Assembly: GCA_014156375.1 (NCBI GenBank)
Contig: RQJH01000001.1
Coordinates: 186,001-250,000, forward strand
DNA: 64,000 nucleotides
Source of the DNA: Enterobacteriaceae bacterium 89
GTDB lineage: Bacteria; Pseudomonadota; Gammaproteobacteria; Enterobacterales; Enterobacteriaceae
Direction: 5' to 3'
The notes beneath the pieces were generated by a model. The model was not told where the DNA came from. It did no database searches and was given only the letters and a program-made list of their open reading frames with translations. The number at the start of each line of letters is the position of its first letter. Position 1 is the stretch's first letter. Both the position numbers and the translations under genes were made by a program. Shown one piece after another: positions 1-10,052 of this stretch.

Positions 1-591
1 TGTCAGCAGCGCCTGATTAGTGACGTCCAGCCCGCACATCACGATTTCCAGGCCGCTCTGAAACACGCGGGCTGCTGCTTCCGGATCGATGGCGATATTG
101 AACTCTGCATTAGGCGTGAAATTCCCGCGTCCGGCAGATCCGCCCATGATAACCAGACGACGGATATTAAATTTGCACTCAGGATAATAGGTCAGCAGCA
201 GGGCAATGTTGGTCAGTGGACCAATCGCCACCAGCGTCATCGGTTCAGGGGCAGCCATCAGCCTGTCGCGAATGGCCATAAAGGCAGGCTTCTCCAGCGG
301 CTGGCGCTGGTGGTCGACAAAATCATAGCCTTCCATGCCCGACTCACCGTGCACATAGGCGGCATCGCGCAGTGGGCGCAGCAAAGGTGTGGCGGCGCCC
401 TGGGCAACGGGAATATCGGCCTGCCAGAAGTGGAGGAGCTGGAGCGCGTTGCGGGTGGTTTTCTCCACCGAGACGTTCCCGGCAACGGTGGTGATCAGCT
501 GTAGATCAAGCTCAGGAGCAAACAGAGCGGCGGCAATCGCCGCGGCATCGTCAATGCCTGGGTCGGTATCGAGAATAAACGGTAACGGCAT
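1..591 (-). CDS. rihC: Ribonucleoside hydrolase RihC, 3' part outside window
   Basis: This is the first 197 codons of a nucleoside hydrolase that cleaves purine and pyrimidine ribonucleosides to base plus ribose in the cytoplasm. The N-terminus carries the family's calcium/ribose-binding Asp cluster DTDPGIDD at residues 8-15, and later a VAIGPLTN segment typical of the fold. The start is ATG at 591, preceded by a strong GGAGGA ribosome site. The family length is about 300 residues, so roughly the last third lies beyond base 1. The order ispH-rihC matches E. coli, and an ispH terminator separates the two genes. Confidence 0.93.
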   Translation of the reverse strand, partial: MPLPFILDTDPGIDDAAAIAAALFAPELDLQLITTVAGNVSVEKTTRNALQLLHFWQADIPVAQGAATPLLRPLRDAAYVHGESGMEGYDFVDHQRQPLEKPAFMAIRDRLMAAPEPMTLVAIGPLTNIALLLTYYPECKFNIRRLVIMGGSAGRGNFTPNAEFNIAIDPEAAARVFQSGLEIVMCGLDVTNQALLT

Positions 592-602
592 GATTCCTCC
601 AT

Positions 603-627
603 AAAAAAACCAGGGTATAAGCCCTGG
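603..627 (-). terminator. Rho-independent terminator after ispH
   Basis: On the minus strand a 6-bp stem (CCAGGG/CCCTGG, 6-nt loop) is followed directly by a run of seven T. It lies about 30 nt after the ispH stop and just before the rihC ribosome site, so it ends the ileS-ispH operon. Confidence 0.85.
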
Positions 628-656
628 CATTTTTGCACACTTTGCGAACGAAAAAC

Positions 657-1607
657 TTATTCCACTTCGCGGATATCGAGCCGCAGCTCTTTTGGCACTT
701 CGAAGACGATGTTTTCTTCGCGGCCTTCCAGCGGCACCGCTTCGCCGCCGCCCAGCTCCTGCAGGCGGGCAATCACGTTCTGCACCAGGATATCCGGGGC
801 AGAAGCGCCAGCCGTCACGCCTACACAGGTTGCGCTTTTAACCCAATCTACCTGGATGTCAGTAGAGTCGTCGATCAGGAACGCCGCTTTGCCCATGCGC
901 TGAGCCAGCTCCGCCAGACGGTTAGAGTTGGAGGAGTTTTTCGAACCGACCACCAGCACCACATCCGCACGCTGTGCCAGATCGCGCACGGCTTCCTGAC
1001 GGTTGGTGGTGGCGTAGCAAATGTCATCTTTGCGCGGCCCGATGATTTTCGGGAAGCGGCTGCGCAGCGCATCGATCACGTCGGAAGTATCGTCAACGGA
1101 AAGCGTGGTCTGAGTCATAAACGACAAACGAGTTTCGTTTTTGACCGTCAGTTTCCATACATCTTCCGGCGACTCCACCAGGTACATGCCCCCTTCCGGG
1201 TTGCTGTACTGGCCCATGGTGCCTTCCACTTCCGGGTGCCCGGCGTGGCCGATCAGAATCGACTCTTCGCCCCGACGACTGGCGCGCGCGACTTCCATAT
1301 GCACTTTGGTCACCAGCGGACAGGTAGCGTCGAACACAGTCAGATCGCGGCTCTTTGCTTCGTTACGCACCGCCTGAGATACGCCATGGGCGGAGAAAAT
1401 CAGGATGGTGCCATCGGGCACTTCACTGATCTGCTCGATAAAGATGGCCCCGCGCTGGCGCAGGCTGTCGACCACGTAGCGGTTGTGCACCACTTCGTGA
1501 CGAACGTAAATCGGCGCACCGAAAATTTGCAGCGCGTTTTCAACAATGCTGATAGCGCGGTCTACGCCAGCGCAGAAACCGCGCGGGTTGGCCAACAGGA
1601 TCTGCAT
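657..1607 (-). CDS. ispH: 4-hydroxy-3-methylbut-2-enyl diphosphate reductase IspH
   Basis: Last enzyme of the methylerythritol phosphate pathway: reduces HMBPP to IPP and DMAPP using a [4Fe-4S] cluster in the cytoplasm. The 316-residue length is that of E. coli IspH. The three cluster cysteines are present at C12 (PRGFC), C96 (DATCP) and C197 (DDICYAT), and E126 in the HPEVEG motif is the proton-relay glutamate. The start lies 1 nt after the fkpB stop, so the gene is translated as part of ribF-ileS-lspA-fkpB-ispH. Confidence 0.98.
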   Translation of the reverse strand: MQILLANPRGFCAGVDRAISIVENALQIFGAPIYVRHEVVHNRYVVDSLRQRGAIFIEQISEVPDGTILIFSAHGVSQAVRNEAKSRDLTVFDATCPLVTKVHMEVARASRRGEESILIGHAGHPEVEGTMGQYSNPEGGMYLVESPEDVWKLTVKNETRLSFMTQTTLSVDDTSDVIDALRSRFPKIIGPRKDDICYATTNRQEAVRDLAQRADVVLVVGSKNSSNSNRLAELAQRMGKAAFLIDDSTDIQVDWVKSATCVGVTAGASAPDILVQNVIARLQELGGGEAVPLEGREENIVFEVPKELRLDIREVE

Positions 1608-1608
1608 C

Positions 1609-2058
1609 TTATGCCTCCAGTGCCGGGTCTATCTCCAGCACTTCAATATCAAAATGAACGGTTCGCCCCGCCAGCGGGTGGTTGAAATCGACGGTGATCG
1701 AATCGCCGTTAATTTCGCGGATAACCCCTGGCATTTCGCTGCCATCCATTGCGGTAAAGAGCATGATTGCGCCGATTTCCGGCTCGCCTGCGTCCATAAA
1801 CTCGCGGCGGGAGAAATACTGAATCAGGTCCGGGCTTGGCACGCCGAACGCCGCATCAGGCTCCAGAGAGAAGGCTTTCTTATCCCCTTCTTTCAGGCCC
1901 AGCAGATGCTGTTCCAGCCCTTCAGACAGCGAAGTGTCACCAAGGCGAAACAGCGCCGGTTTGCCGTTGCTGCGGGTGGACTCAGCGGTCGAGCCGTCTT
2001 CCATTTTCAGCGTAAAGTGCACCAGCACCGCGCTATTGCTCTGTACAGATTTAGACAT
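1609..2058 (-). CDS. fkpB: FKBP-type peptidyl-prolyl isomerase FkpB (SlpA)
   Basis: A 149-residue cytoplasmic FKBP-type prolyl isomerase with chaperone activity. The N-terminal half is the FKBP core (HFTLKMEDG, then [18 protein letters not shown]), interrupted by the IF-type chaperone insert as in E. coli SlpA, and the C-terminal end ([18 protein letters not shown]) closes the FKBP sheet. It lies between lspA and ispH in the conserved operon. A hairpin in the 55-nt gap after lspA may lower read-through into fkpB and ispH. Confidence 0.96.
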   Translation of the reverse strand: MSKSVQSNSAVLVHFTLKMEDGSTAESTRSNGKPALFRLGDTSLSEGLEQHLLGLKEGDKKAFSLEPDAAFGVPSPDLIQYFSRREFMDAGEPEIGAIMLFTAMDGSEMPGVIREINGDSITVDFNHPLAGRTVHFDIEVLEIDPALEA

Positions 2059-2079
2059 GCAGGTTTGCTCTAAAGTTTA

Positions 2080-2106
2080 AAGCCCGGTGACAGTGTCAGC
2101 CGGGCC
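2080..2106 (-). terminator. Intra-operon hairpin between lspA and fkpB
   Basis: GCCCGG at 2082-2087 pairs with CCGGGC at 2100-2105, extended by TGACA/TGTCA. On the minus strand it is followed by TTTAAACTTT. It looks like a leaky terminator or processing hairpin inside the operon. Confidence 0.5.
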
Positions 2107-2112
2107 TGAAAA

Positions 2113-2613
2113 TTACGCCTGTTCTTTCGCTTCACGCTTCGGCAGGAAGCCTTCCAGCACTATCAGCGCCGCGCCGATACAAATGGCGCTATCGGCGAGA
2201 TTGAAGGTGGCGAAATGCCAGTCACCGACGTAGAAGTCGATCATGTCGACCACGAAGCCGTGCCACAGACGGTCAAACAGGTTACCCAGCGCGCCGCCAA
2301 TGATCAGCGCGTAGGCAATGTTATTCAGCTTCTGCGTGGCTTTTGAACGGTACATCATCACCGTTAAAATCACCGCGATGCCGATAGCGATGCCGGCAAA
2401 GAACCAGCGCTGCCAGCCGCCGCTGTCGGCGAGGAAACTGAACGCCGCGCCGTAGTTACGCGCATAGTGCAGATTTAGCGACGGGAACAGCGGCACCGTG
2501 TCCCCCAGAGCAAAGTTCTGGAGGATCAGGTATTTGCTGCCCAGATCGATAATCAGCACCACGACCACCAGCCACAGCCAGCGCAGCCCGCTTTTACAGA
2601 TAGATTGGCTCAT
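2113..2613 (-). CDS. lspA: Lipoprotein signal peptidase LspA
   Basis: Signal peptidase II, the inner-membrane aspartyl protease that cleaves prolipoproteins in front of the lipid-modified cysteine. The 166 residues contain four hydrophobic segments (about 10-28, 70-88, 95-112, 138-155). The catalytic motifs are GNLFDRL (Asp) in the middle and FNLADSAI (Asp) near the last helix. Its ATG overlaps the ileS stop (TGATG), which indicates translational coupling. Confidence 0.97.
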   Translation of the reverse strand: MSQSICKSGLRWLWLVVVVLIIDLGSKYLILQNFALGDTVPLFPSLNLHYARNYGAAFSFLADSGGWQRWFFAGIAIGIAVILTVMMYRSKATQKLNNIAYALIIGGALGNLFDRLWHGFVVDMIDFYVGDWHFATFNLADSAICIGAALIVLEGFLPKREAKEQA

Positions 2614-5429
2614 CAGGCAAACTTACGCTTTTCACCGTCACCGGCGATGTTGCTGACACAGCGGCCGCAGATTTCTACGTGTTCCGCCACCTGACCGACA
2701 TCGGTCGTGTAGTGCCAGCAGCGCGAGCACTTCTCGCCTTCGGCTTTCTGCAACGCCACTTTCAGGCCTTTCAGCTGTTCGCTCTGCTGTGCATCTGCGG
2801 TTGCTGCTGCATAATCTGCAACGGTAGCCCCGGAGGTCAACAGGACAAATCGCAATTCATCGCCCAGTGCGGTCAGCTTCGCAGCCAGTTCTGGTTCCGC
2901 GTACAGGGTCACAGCCGCTTCCAGAGAACCGCCAACTTTCTTATCCGCACGCGCCTGTTCGATGACCTTGTTCACTTCGCCACGAACCTGCAGCAGCACG
3001 TCCCAGAAGCCGTCGTTCATGGCTTCGGTTTCGCCCAGGCCAAACAGGCCGGTGTACCACTCGCCGGTGAAGACGTATTTCTCGCGGTCACCCGGCAGGT
3101 AGCCCCAGATTTCGTCTGCAGTAAAGGACATGATCGGCGCCATCCAGCGTACCAGCGCTTCCGCGATGTGATACAGCGCGGTCTGGCAGCTGCGACGCGC
3201 CACGCTGTCCGCTTTCGCGGTGTACTGGCGGTCTTTGATGATGTCGAGATAGAACGAGCCCATTTCGATGGAGCAGAAGCGCATCAGGCGCTGCACCACT
3301 TCGTGGAAATCGTAGGACTCATAGGCTTTCAGGATATCTTCCTGCGCGGCCTGTGCACAGCCAACGGCCCAGCGATCCAGCACCACCATCTCTTCCGGTT
3401 TCACCATGTCTTTTGCCGGATCGAAACCATTGAGGTTCGCCAGCAGGAAGCGCGCGGTGTTACGGATACGACGATAGCTGTCAGCAGCACGTTTCAGAAT
3501 TTCATCAGAAACGGCCATTTCGCCGGTGTAGTCGGTGGAAGCCACCCACAGACGCAGGATGTCTGCGCCCAGTTTGTTCATCACGTCCTGCGGGCTAACG
3601 GTGTTACCGATAGACTTGGACATCTTGCGGCCCTGACCGTCAACGGTGAAGCCGTGAGTCAGTACCTGGCGGTAAGGCGCTTTGCCTTTCATCGCCGTGG
3701 AGATCATCAGCGAGGACATGAACCAGCCGCGATGCTGGTCAGAGCCTTCCAGATACATATCCGCAGCGTGGCCGGAGAACTCCGGACGCACGTCAACGAC
3801 GGAAGCATGGGTAGATCCGGAATCGAACCAGACGTCGAGGGTATCCGGCACTTTTTCGTAAGTGTCGGCGTCATCACCCATGATGTCGCGCGGGTCGAGA
3901 TCCCACCATGCCTGAATGCCGTCCCGCTCAACGCGCTTAGCGACTTCTTCCATCAGCTCCAGCGTGCGTGGGTGCAGCTCCTGCGTCTCTTTGTGCACGA
4001 ACAGAGACATTGGTACGCCCCAGGTACGCTGACGAGAGATACACCAGTCCGGACGGTTAGCAACCATGGATTCAATACGCGCCTGGCCCCAGTCTGGGAT
4101 CCACTGCACGCCTTTGATTTCAGACAGAGACTGCGCACGCAGACCTTTCTGATCCATGCTGACGAACCACTGCGGGGTCGCACGGAAGATGATTGGCGAT
4201 TTGTGACGCCAGCAGCATGGATAGCTGTGCTGCAGTTTTTCTACGTGCAGCAGTGCGCCGCTGGTGCGCAGCAGATCGACAATGATGTCGTTAGCTTTAA
4301 ATACGTTGATGCCATCGAGAGACGGATAGGTGCCTGGCAGGTAAGCGCCATCCGGACCCACCGGGTTAGCGATTTCCAGACCGTATTTCAGGCTGATGTT
4401 GTAGTCGTCAGGGCCGTGGCCACCGGCGGTATGCACCGCACCAGTACCCGCATCCAGTGTGACGTGATCGCCAAGGATCGCCGGCACGTCGAAGTCCAGG
4501 AACGGATGCTTAAAGCGCATCAGCTCCAGCTCGGATCCTTTCACGGTGCCCAGCACGGTGTAATCGGTGATATTCGCGCGTTTCAGCACGCTCTCAACCA
4601 GATCTTTGGCGAGGATAAGCGCCTGACCTTCAACCTGCACCAGAGCGTAATCAAACTCAGGAGACAGGGAGATAGCGCGGTTAGCTGGCAGAGTCCACGG
4701 GGTGGTGGTCCAGATAACCAGAGAAATTGGGCCATTAACGGAAGACACGCCAAATTTGGCTTTTACCGCATCCTGATCTACCGCGTGGAAAGCGACGTCG
4801 ATGGATGGGGAAGTTTTGTCGTAGTACTCCACTTCCGCTTCAGCCAACGCAGAACGGCAGTCAACGCACCAGTGCACCGGCTTCGCGCCTTTGTGCAGGT
4901 GACCGTTGCCGATGATTTTGCCCAGCGCACGGATGATGTTGGCTTCGGTGTTGAAGTCCATGGTCAGGTACGGGCGTGACCAGTCGCCGAGCACGCCCAG
5001 GCGGATGAAGTCAGCGCGCTGGCCTTCAACCTGAGTGGCTGCGTATTCGCGGCATTTGGCGCGGAATTCTGCGGCAGTGAACTTTTCACCCGGCTTACCG
5101 AATTCCTGCTCTACTTTCAGTTCGATAGGCAGACCGTGGCAGTCCCAACCCGGCACATACGGCGAGTCAAAGCCCGTCAGGCCTTTGGACTTAACGATAA
5201 TGTCTTTCAGAATCTTGTTAACGGAGTGACCAATATGAATGCTGCCATTCGCATAAGGAGGGCCATCATGCAGAATGAACGTCTTCTTGCCTTTTTTCGC
5301 TGCACGGATGACGCCGTAGAGGTCATCATCGGTCCAACGGGCCAGCATTCCCGGTTCGCGTTTGGCGAGATCGCCACGCATCGGGAACCCTGTTTCCGGC
5401 AAATTCAGGGTTGATTTATAGTCACTCAT
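2613..5429 (-). CDS. ileS: Isoleucyl-tRNA synthetase
   Basis: Charges tRNA-Ile with isoleucine. The 938 residues match the E. coli enzyme in length. The class I signatures are present: a HIGH-type motif HIGH in [13 protein letters not shown] near residue 64 and KMSKS in the second half, separated by the CP1 editing domain ([13 protein letters not shown]). The C-terminal end has a zinc finger of four cysteines (CSRCW and CGRCV). The stop overlaps the lspA start by one base. Confidence 0.98.
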   Translation of the reverse strand: MSDYKSTLNLPETGFPMRGDLAKREPGMLARWTDDDLYGVIRAAKKGKKTFILHDGPPYANGSIHIGHSVNKILKDIIVKSKGLTGFDSPYVPGWDCHGLPIELKVEQEFGKPGEKFTAAEFRAKCREYAATQVEGQRADFIRLGVLGDWSRPYLTMDFNTEANIIRALGKIIGNGHLHKGAKPVHWCVDCRSALAEAEVEYYDKTSPSIDVAFHAVDQDAVKAKFGVSSVNGPISLVIWTTTPWTLPANRAISLSPEFDYALVQVEGQALILAKDLVESVLKRANITDYTVLGTVKGSELELMRFKHPFLDFDVPAILGDHVTLDAGTGAVHTAGGHGPDDYNISLKYGLEIANPVGPDGAYLPGTYPSLDGINVFKANDIIVDLLRTSGALLHVEKLQHSYPCCWRHKSPIIFRATPQWFVSMDQKGLRAQSLSEIKGVQWIPDWGQARIESMVANRPDWCISRQRTWGVPMSLFVHKETQELHPRTLELMEEVAKRVERDGIQAWWDLDPRDIMGDDADTYEKVPDTLDVWFDSGSTHASVVDVRPEFSGHAADMYLEGSDQHRGWFMSSLMISTAMKGKAPYRQVLTHGFTVDGQGRKMSKSIGNTVSPQDVMNKLGADILRLWVASTDYTGEMAVSDEILKRAADSYRRIRNTARFLLANLNGFDPAKDMVKPEEMVVLDRWAVGCAQAAQEDILKAYESYDFHEVVQRLMRFCSIEMGSFYLDIIKDRQYTAKADSVARRSCQTALYHIAEALVRWMAPIMSFTADEIWGYLPGDREKYVFTGEWYTGLFGLGETEAMNDGFWDVLLQVRGEVNKVIEQARADKKVGGSLEAAVTLYAEPELAAKLTALGDELRFVLLTSGATVADYAAATADAQQSEQLKGLKVALQKAEGEKCSRCWHYTTDVGQVAEHVEICGRCVSNIAGDGEKRKFA

Positions 5430-5462
5430 CAGATTCTCGTTTCCGTATTTATCACGTTGGCA

Positions 5463-6401
5463 TTAAGCCGGGTTTGATAGCCCAAAGTATTCGCGGGCCG
5501 TTAACTCATCGCGCGCGATTTGCGCCTTTAATTCATCCAGCGAGGCAAATCGCTGCTCGTTGCGGATTTTTTTCCGCAGAATGACATCGATATGGCGACC
5601 GTAGAGGTCAATTACAATGTCCAGAAGATGCACTTCCAGCTGCTGACGCACGCCAGCAACCGTTGGCCGGGTGCCAATATTGGCCACGCCCGGTAATAAT
5701 TTATCGCCCAACCCCGCCACTTCTACGGCATAAACCCCTTTGACCGGGGAAACCTGGCGGCGCAGCGGCAGGTTGGCTGTCGGGAAGCCGATAGTGCGAC
5801 CCAGCTCATCACCGTGAACCACACGACCGGCAATGCTGAACGGATGGCCGAGCAGCGTTTCCGCCAGCTCAAGGTCGTCTTCCGCCAGAGCCTGGCGAAT
5901 AGCCGTGCTGCTGATGCGCATCCCGCCTTCACAGAAAGATTGGGTGCTGGTGACGTCAAAGCCAAATTCCGCGCCAGCCTTCTGTAATAACAAGAAATCC
6001 CCTTCACGACCAGCGCCAAAGCGGAAATCATCGCCAACGGCCAGCGACTGCACGCCCAGGCGTTTGACCAGCAAATCGCTGATAAATTCCTGGGCCGTGA
6101 GGGCCGCAAAGCGCCGATCAAAGCGAATGCAGAGGACATAGTCCACGCCGCTTTCGCTAAGATAGCGGACTTTATCGCGCAACCGCGTCAGCCTGGCTGG
6201 CGCTTTATCCGTCGCGAACAGCTCCAGCGGCTGCGGTTCAAAAATCATCACCACCACGGGCAGGCCGCGCTCGCGCCCTTCTGCGCGCAAACGCTGTAAC
6301 AACGCCTGATGCCCACGATGCACACCGTCGAAATTGCCAATGGTCAATACGCACCCGTGCGGTGCCTGACTCAGATTCTGTATGCCGCGTATCAGCTTCA
6401 T
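5463..6401 (-). CDS. ribF: Bifunctional riboflavin kinase / FAD synthetase
   Basis: Makes FMN and then FAD from riboflavin. The N-terminal half is the nucleotidyl-transferase-like FAD synthetase (TIGNFDGVHRGHQ, with the adenylate-binding HxGH-like motif), and the C-terminal half is the flavokinase barrel (GRTIGFPTANL, where PTAN is the kinase signature). The length is 312 residues. It is the first gene of the ribF-ileS-lspA-fkpB-ispH operon and is divergent from rpsT. Confidence 0.97.
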   Translation of the reverse strand: MKLIRGIQNLSQAPHGCVLTIGNFDGVHRGHQALLQRLRAEGRERGLPVVVMIFEPQPLELFATDKAPARLTRLRDKVRYLSESGVDYVLCIRFDRRFAALTAQEFISDLLVKRLGVQSLAVGDDFRFGAGREGDFLLLQKAGAEFGFDVTSTQSFCEGGMRISSTAIRQALAEDDLELAETLLGHPFSIAGRVVHGDELGRTIGFPTANLPLRRQVSPVKGVYAVEVAGLGDKLLPGVANIGTRPTVAGVRQQLEVHLLDIVIDLYGRHIDVILRKKIRNEQRFASLDELKAQIARDELTAREYFGLSNPA

Positions 6402-6655
6402 GTCTGGCTCAAAACAGTGAAAATCGTCAAAGTATACCTTGTAGAGCTGACAACGTTAACCGGCGATTGCACCTGAAATCGGAAAGATGCAACGATTTCA
6501 TTCACCTTGAGAAGAAAGATGCGAAAAACTGCCTCCGGAAGGTGATTTTTATGGCAGAAACGCTGTATTCGGAGCGCGCATGCTGGTAGAATCCTGCGCC
6601 ATCACTACGTAACCAAGTGCTGTCACATTAACGGCGCTTATTTGCACAAATCCAT
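6402..6655. other. Intergenic region between ribF and the rpsT promoter
   Basis: About 250 bases without a convincing gene. It must hold the ribF promoter on the minus strand. A TAGAAT box at about 6586 may be the -10 of an upstream rpsT promoter, but no good -35 is visible. I find no homologue of the small E. coli gene yaaY here. Confidence 0.4.
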
Positions 6656-6690
6656 TGACAAAAGAAGGCTAAGAGGGCATTCTCCTCGGC
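6656..6690 (+). promoter_or_regulatory. rpsT proximal promoter
   Basis: A perfect TTGACA at 6656-6661 is followed after about 17 bases by a CATTCT -10 and a GC-rich stretch (CCTCGG) just downstream. This layout resembles the stringently controlled P2 promoter of E. coli rpsT. Confidence 0.7.
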
Positions 6691-6730
6691 CTTTGAATTG
6701 TCCATATAGATCATATTTGGGAGTTGGACC

Positions 6731-6994
6731 TTGGCTAATATCAAATCAGCTAAGAAGCGCGCCATTCAGTCTGAAAAGGCACGCAAACACAACGCTAGCA
6801 GCCGTTCTATGATGCGTACTTTCATCAAGAAAGTATATGCTGCTATCGAAGCTGGCGACAAAGCTGCTGCAGTTAAAGCGTTTGAAGAAATGAAACCAAT
6901 CGTGGACCGCAAGGCTGCTAAAGGCCTGATCCACAAAAACAAAGCAGCACGTCATAAGTCTAACCTGGCGGCTCAGATCAACAAAATGGCTTAA
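6731..6994 (+). CDS. rpsT: 30S ribosomal protein S20
   Basis: Small-subunit primary 16S rRNA-binding protein, 87 residues, rich in Lys/Ala ([15 protein letters not shown] at the start). The start is TTG at 6731: no ATG or GTG fits the conserved N-terminus, and E. coli rpsT also uses UUG. In E. coli the weak start contributes to translational autoregulation by S20, and the same is likely here. It is monocistronic, with a terminator 20 bases after the stop. Confidence 0.98.
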   Translation: MANIKSAKKRAIQSEKARKHNASSRSMMRTFIKKVYAAIEAGDKAAAVKAFEEMKPIVDRKAAKGLIHKNKAARHKSNLAAQINKMA

Positions 6995-7013
6995 TCGCCA
7001 CTCGTTGACGCTT

Positions 7014-7043
7014 TGAAAAAAACCCGCTTCTGCGGGTTTTTTT
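7014..7043 (+). terminator. Bidirectional terminator between rpsT and nhaR
   Basis: Stem AACCCGC (7021-7027) / GCGGGTT (7032-7038) with a 4-nt loop, T-run on the plus side and A-run on the other side, so it can end both rpsT and the convergent nhaR transcript. Confidence 0.9.
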
Positions 7044-7058
7044 GTTTCTGTCTCCGCC

Positions 7059-7955
7059 TTAATCCGGAAGCGCGAACAGCGCAGAGTAGTTGCGATTACA
7101 GATACGCTGCACCGCTGGATGTTGGATCATACGTTCAGCAAAGATAGCGTGATACTCCTCCATCACGTTCTCCACCCGACCAATCTCGACAATATCGTCA
7201 TCGGCATACAGATCGTGCGCGTAGAGCGTCGGCGCGACAAAGATTGCGTTGTGCTTGGCACCAAACGCTTTCATCAGCGCCGCGTCGTCAAATTCCCCTA
7301 AAACTTCAACGTTGAGTCCCTGCGAGTTTATCCAGTTAAGCAGCTTTCGCCCCAACATTGAGCGTCGCCCGGGGATCAGCAGTCGCCTTTCTTCCAGGCA
7401 AGCAGGGAACGGCTTTTCCGGCAGCGGCTTAGTACACCAGAAGCTCACACTACACTCGCCAATTTTTACCGAGAACAGCCCTTCCTGCTGGGTGGAATCG
7501 ATCGGGCAATCGGAAATAATCATATCGAGCTTGTGCTGGCTTAACTGCTCCAGCAGCATTTCATGGGTGGATTCAAAACAGCGCAAATGAATTTGTTCAT
7601 CTTCCACCACCGCTGCATCCAGCACGCCGCTGACCAGCCGTTTGGATAACGCATCCGCCACGCCAACGTCGAATAGCAGATTCGACTCCTTGCGATAGTT
7701 GATGATATCCAGCATCTCCTGGCTGAGGGTGAACATTTTGTCAGCGTAGCGGAACACCAACTCTCCCAGCTCACTGGGTTCAAGCCCCCTTCCCTTACGC
7801 TTAAACAGTTTGCCCTGCAGACGCTCTTCGAGGGCCTTAATCTGCCCGGTGATGGTTTGTGGCGTCAGATACAGCGCTTCCGCCGCGCCGACCACTGACC
7901 CTTCTTTATAGACATGCCAGAAGTAATAAAGATGATTGTAATTGATGTGAGACAT
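7059..7955 (-). CDS. nhaR: LysR-type activator of nhaA, NhaR
   Basis: Sodium-responsive LysR-family activator of the nhaA antiporter gene. The N-terminal winged helix-turn-helix ([36 protein letters not shown]) is followed by a substrate-binding-like domain. The reading frame stays open further upstream, but ATG at 7955 is preferred: it has a GGGAGAG ribosome site at correct distance and matches the E. coli N-terminus ([12 protein letters not shown]). It encodes 298 residues and lies 61 nt downstream of nhaA, so the two form an operon. Confidence 0.95.
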   Translation of the reverse strand: MSHINYNHLYYFWHVYKEGSVVGAAEALYLTPQTITGQIKALEERLQGKLFKRKGRGLEPSELGELVFRYADKMFTLSQEMLDIINYRKESNLLFDVGVADALSKRLVSGVLDAAVVEDEQIHLRCFESTHEMLLEQLSQHKLDMIISDCPIDSTQQEGLFSVKIGECSVSFWCTKPLPEKPFPACLEERRLLIPGRRSMLGRKLLNWINSQGLNVEVLGEFDDAALMKAFGAKHNAIFVAPTLYAHDLYADDDIVEIGRVENVMEEYHAIFAERMIQHPAVQRICNRNYSALFALPD

Positions 7956-8016
7956 CGATTTCTCTCCCTGAACTTTGCGCAAAATGGCCGCCGGAAAGGC
8001 GACCATTCGTATCCTC

Positions 8017-9192
8017 TTATGCCGGGCTGGCAGAACCTGAGCCGCGTGAACGTAGCAAACTATACCCGGTAACGGCCGCCAGTAGCGAGCCGATCAGAAT
8101 GCCGAGTTTTGCCCAGGTGATCAGTGACGGATCGAGTCCGCCAAATGCCAGCGTGGAGATAAAGATCGACATCGTAAAGCCAATTCCGCACAGCACGCTG
8201 ACGGCAAAAATCTGTTTTCCGGTGGTGTTATGCGGCAGCTTCGCCAACTTCAGACGCAGCGCCAGCCAGCAAAACAGACCAATACCCAGCGGCTTGCCGA
8301 TAAACAGCCCTGCCATAATGCCAAGCGGCAGCAGCGACGTCAGCCCTTCCAGCGTCACGCCCTGCAGTGATACGCCGGCGTTAGCAAACGCAAACAGCGG
8401 CAGGATCAGGAAAGCGACCCACGGATGCAGCACGTGCTCCAGCGATTTGGCCGGAGATTTCCCCGACTGCTCTTTCAACGGAATAAAGAAGCCGACAATC
8501 ACTCCTGCAAGCGTGGCATGAACGCCAGACTTCAGCACCGCCGTCCACAGAATGACCCCGACTAAAATGTAGATCCCGGTACGACGAACATTGCAGATGT
8601 TCAGCACGGCCAGCGCCGCAATCGCCGCTGCGGCCACACCCAGCGACAGCACGGACAGATCGCTAGTGTAGAACAGGGCGATAATCACAATAGCGCCTAA
8701 ATCATCAATAATGGCCAAAGCCATCAGGAAGATTTTCAGCGTCACCGGAACCCGGTTCCCCAGCAGCGCCAAGACGCCGAGAGCAAAGGCGATATCCGTT
8801 GCAGCCGGTATCGCCCATCCCTGACGGGCGATCGGATCCTGGAAGTTAAACGCCAGATACAAAAGCGCGGGAACGACCATCCCACCAATAGCGGCAATGA
8901 CCGGGAACGCAGCCTGCTGGCGGCTTGCCAGCGAGCCTTCCACCATCTCACGCTTCACCTCAAGGCCAATCAGCAGGAAAAACACCGCCATCAGCGCATC
9001 GTTGATCCACAGCAGCATATTCTTATGGATTTCGAGCGGCCCAACTTTTAGCTCGACCGGCGTGGCAAGGAATGCCTGGTACAGATGACTGGTAAGTCCA
9101 GAATTGGCCAGAATCATCGCCAGGGCTGCGGCGATGATGAGAATAATACCGCCAGAGGCATCACTGTTAAAAAAACGATGCAGATATTTCAT
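8017..9192 (-). CDS. nhaA: Na+/H+ antiporter NhaA
   Basis: Electrogenic inner-membrane antiporter that exports one Na+ (or Li+) for two H+, giving salt and alkali tolerance. The 391 residues form 12 membrane segments. The ion-site aspartates are at D163 and D164 (AIIDDLGAI), D133 sits in the first broken helix (ATDIAFALG), and H225 ([10 protein letters not shown]) matches the E. coli pH-sensing histidine. It is the first gene of nhaAR. The accessory island starts just upstream of it. Confidence 0.98.
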   Translation of the reverse strand: MKYLHRFFNSDASGGIILIIAAALAMILANSGLTSHLYQAFLATPVELKVGPLEIHKNMLLWINDALMAVFFLLIGLEVKREMVEGSLASRQQAAFPVIAAIGGMVVPALLYLAFNFQDPIARQGWAIPAATDIAFALGVLALLGNRVPVTLKIFLMALAIIDDLGAIVIIALFYTSDLSVLSLGVAAAAIAALAVLNICNVRRTGIYILVGVILWTAVLKSGVHATLAGVIVGFFIPLKEQSGKSPAKSLEHVLHPWVAFLILPLFAFANAGVSLQGVTLEGLTSLLPLGIMAGLFIGKPLGIGLFCWLALRLKLAKLPHNTTGKQIFAVSVLCGIGFTMSIFISTLAFGGLDPSLITWAKLGILIGSLLAAVTGYSLLRSRGSGSASPA

Positions 9193-9319
9193 GTCAAACC
9201 CCGATTCATTTCGGTAAAACAGAATAATAAGCAGTGTAGTCGCATTAATAGCTCGGCAAAAGCAGCTTATATCTGCATATTAAATCGGTAAAATCGAAGA
9301 ATAACCCATACTAAAGCCA

Positions 9320-9970
9320 TTACAACGGCAGGTCTGGCTCTTTTTCAAACGGCAGTGTGATGATATTAGTACTTTGCAGGATGCCATAACTGGCTGAGAA
9401 GTCACTGAACCAGCACTGTTCGTCCTGATGGAGTGAAGCCGGCTTCAGCGCGTAGTAACCGGCGTACATCGGTATGGCAACATGCTGCAAATCGGTGTCG
9501 CTCTCAAGCATGAGGCTGTACTGGAACATTCCGGCACCGCGGTTACTGCGAAACACATAGCGCTGGGCCTGGCATCCCTTCGGCAGCCCAAGCACCGTCG
9601 CATTCACCTCTACCAGACCGGACCTGTCGCTATTCTCCTTAAGGAATGACACCGTATGGCGTAACGTCTTGTTGGCAGCCGGTATTAAAACCGCGGGTTT
9701 GCTCAAATGACTCAGGATGATGTTATTGATACAGGTCGGGAGGACGTTAAGCGTAGACGACTGGCCCACCAGCAGATTTTTGACCAGCAGCGGCTGACCG
9801 AAGACCAGTTCCAACGGCTGGCATTTTCCTGCCGAGCGCAGTTCCACCCTAACGCTCGCCCCGTCCATTCCGGGTTCATCTGCCAGACGAAGCTCCACGT
9901 CGGCAAACTGGCGAGTGACATCAGAGACGGCCAGCGGGCTCCGGCTGGCTGAAAGTTGAATCGATGACAT
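9320..9970 (-). CDS. Unknown protein downstream of chitinase
   Basis: I do not recognise this 216-residue protein. The reading frame is open further upstream, but ATG at 9970 has a GGAG ribosome site 6 nt before it and avoids overlap with the chitinase gene. There is no signal peptide or membrane segment. The sequence alternates short hydrophobic and polar stretches, as in beta-rich folds, and contains scattered cysteines. It follows the chitinase on the same strand by 82 nt, with a hairpin between them. By position it could be a second exported cargo or a chitin-related partner of the chitinase. That role is inference only. Confidence 0.75.
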   Translation of the reverse strand: MSSIQLSASRSPLAVSDVTRQFADVELRLADEPGMDGASVRVELRSAGKCQPLELVFGQPLLVKNLLVGQSSTLNVLPTCINNIILSHLSKPAVLIPAANKTLRHTVSFLKENSDRSGLVEVNATVLGLPKGCQAQRYVFRSNRGAGMFQYSLMLESDTDLQHVAIPMYAGYYALKPASLHQDEQCWFSDFSASYGILQSTNIITLPFEKEPDLPL

Positions 9971-9990
9971 AAATGACTCCGTGTGGTGAT

Positions 9991-10021
9991 AAACACCCCG
10001 GCAAAAACTGTCGGGGTGTTT
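9991..10021 (-). terminator. Hairpin between chitinase and downstream gene
   Basis: A 10-bp perfect stem (AAACACCCCG at 9991-10000, CGGGGTGTTT at 10012-10021) with an 11-nt loop. On the minus strand it ends in GTGTTTAT, a short T-tract, so it may be a partial terminator or an mRNA-stabilising hairpin. Confidence 0.6.
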
Positions 10022-10052
10022 ATTCCATCGGTTATAAAGAAGGGGACAACGC

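Noticed and set aside
2679-4979. A 766-codon open frame on the plus strand opposite ileS
   Set aside because: It is an exact shadow of a well-conserved synthetase gene in a GC-rich codon pattern, has no domain, and its sequence is full of the His/Arg/Phe runs typical of antisense frames.
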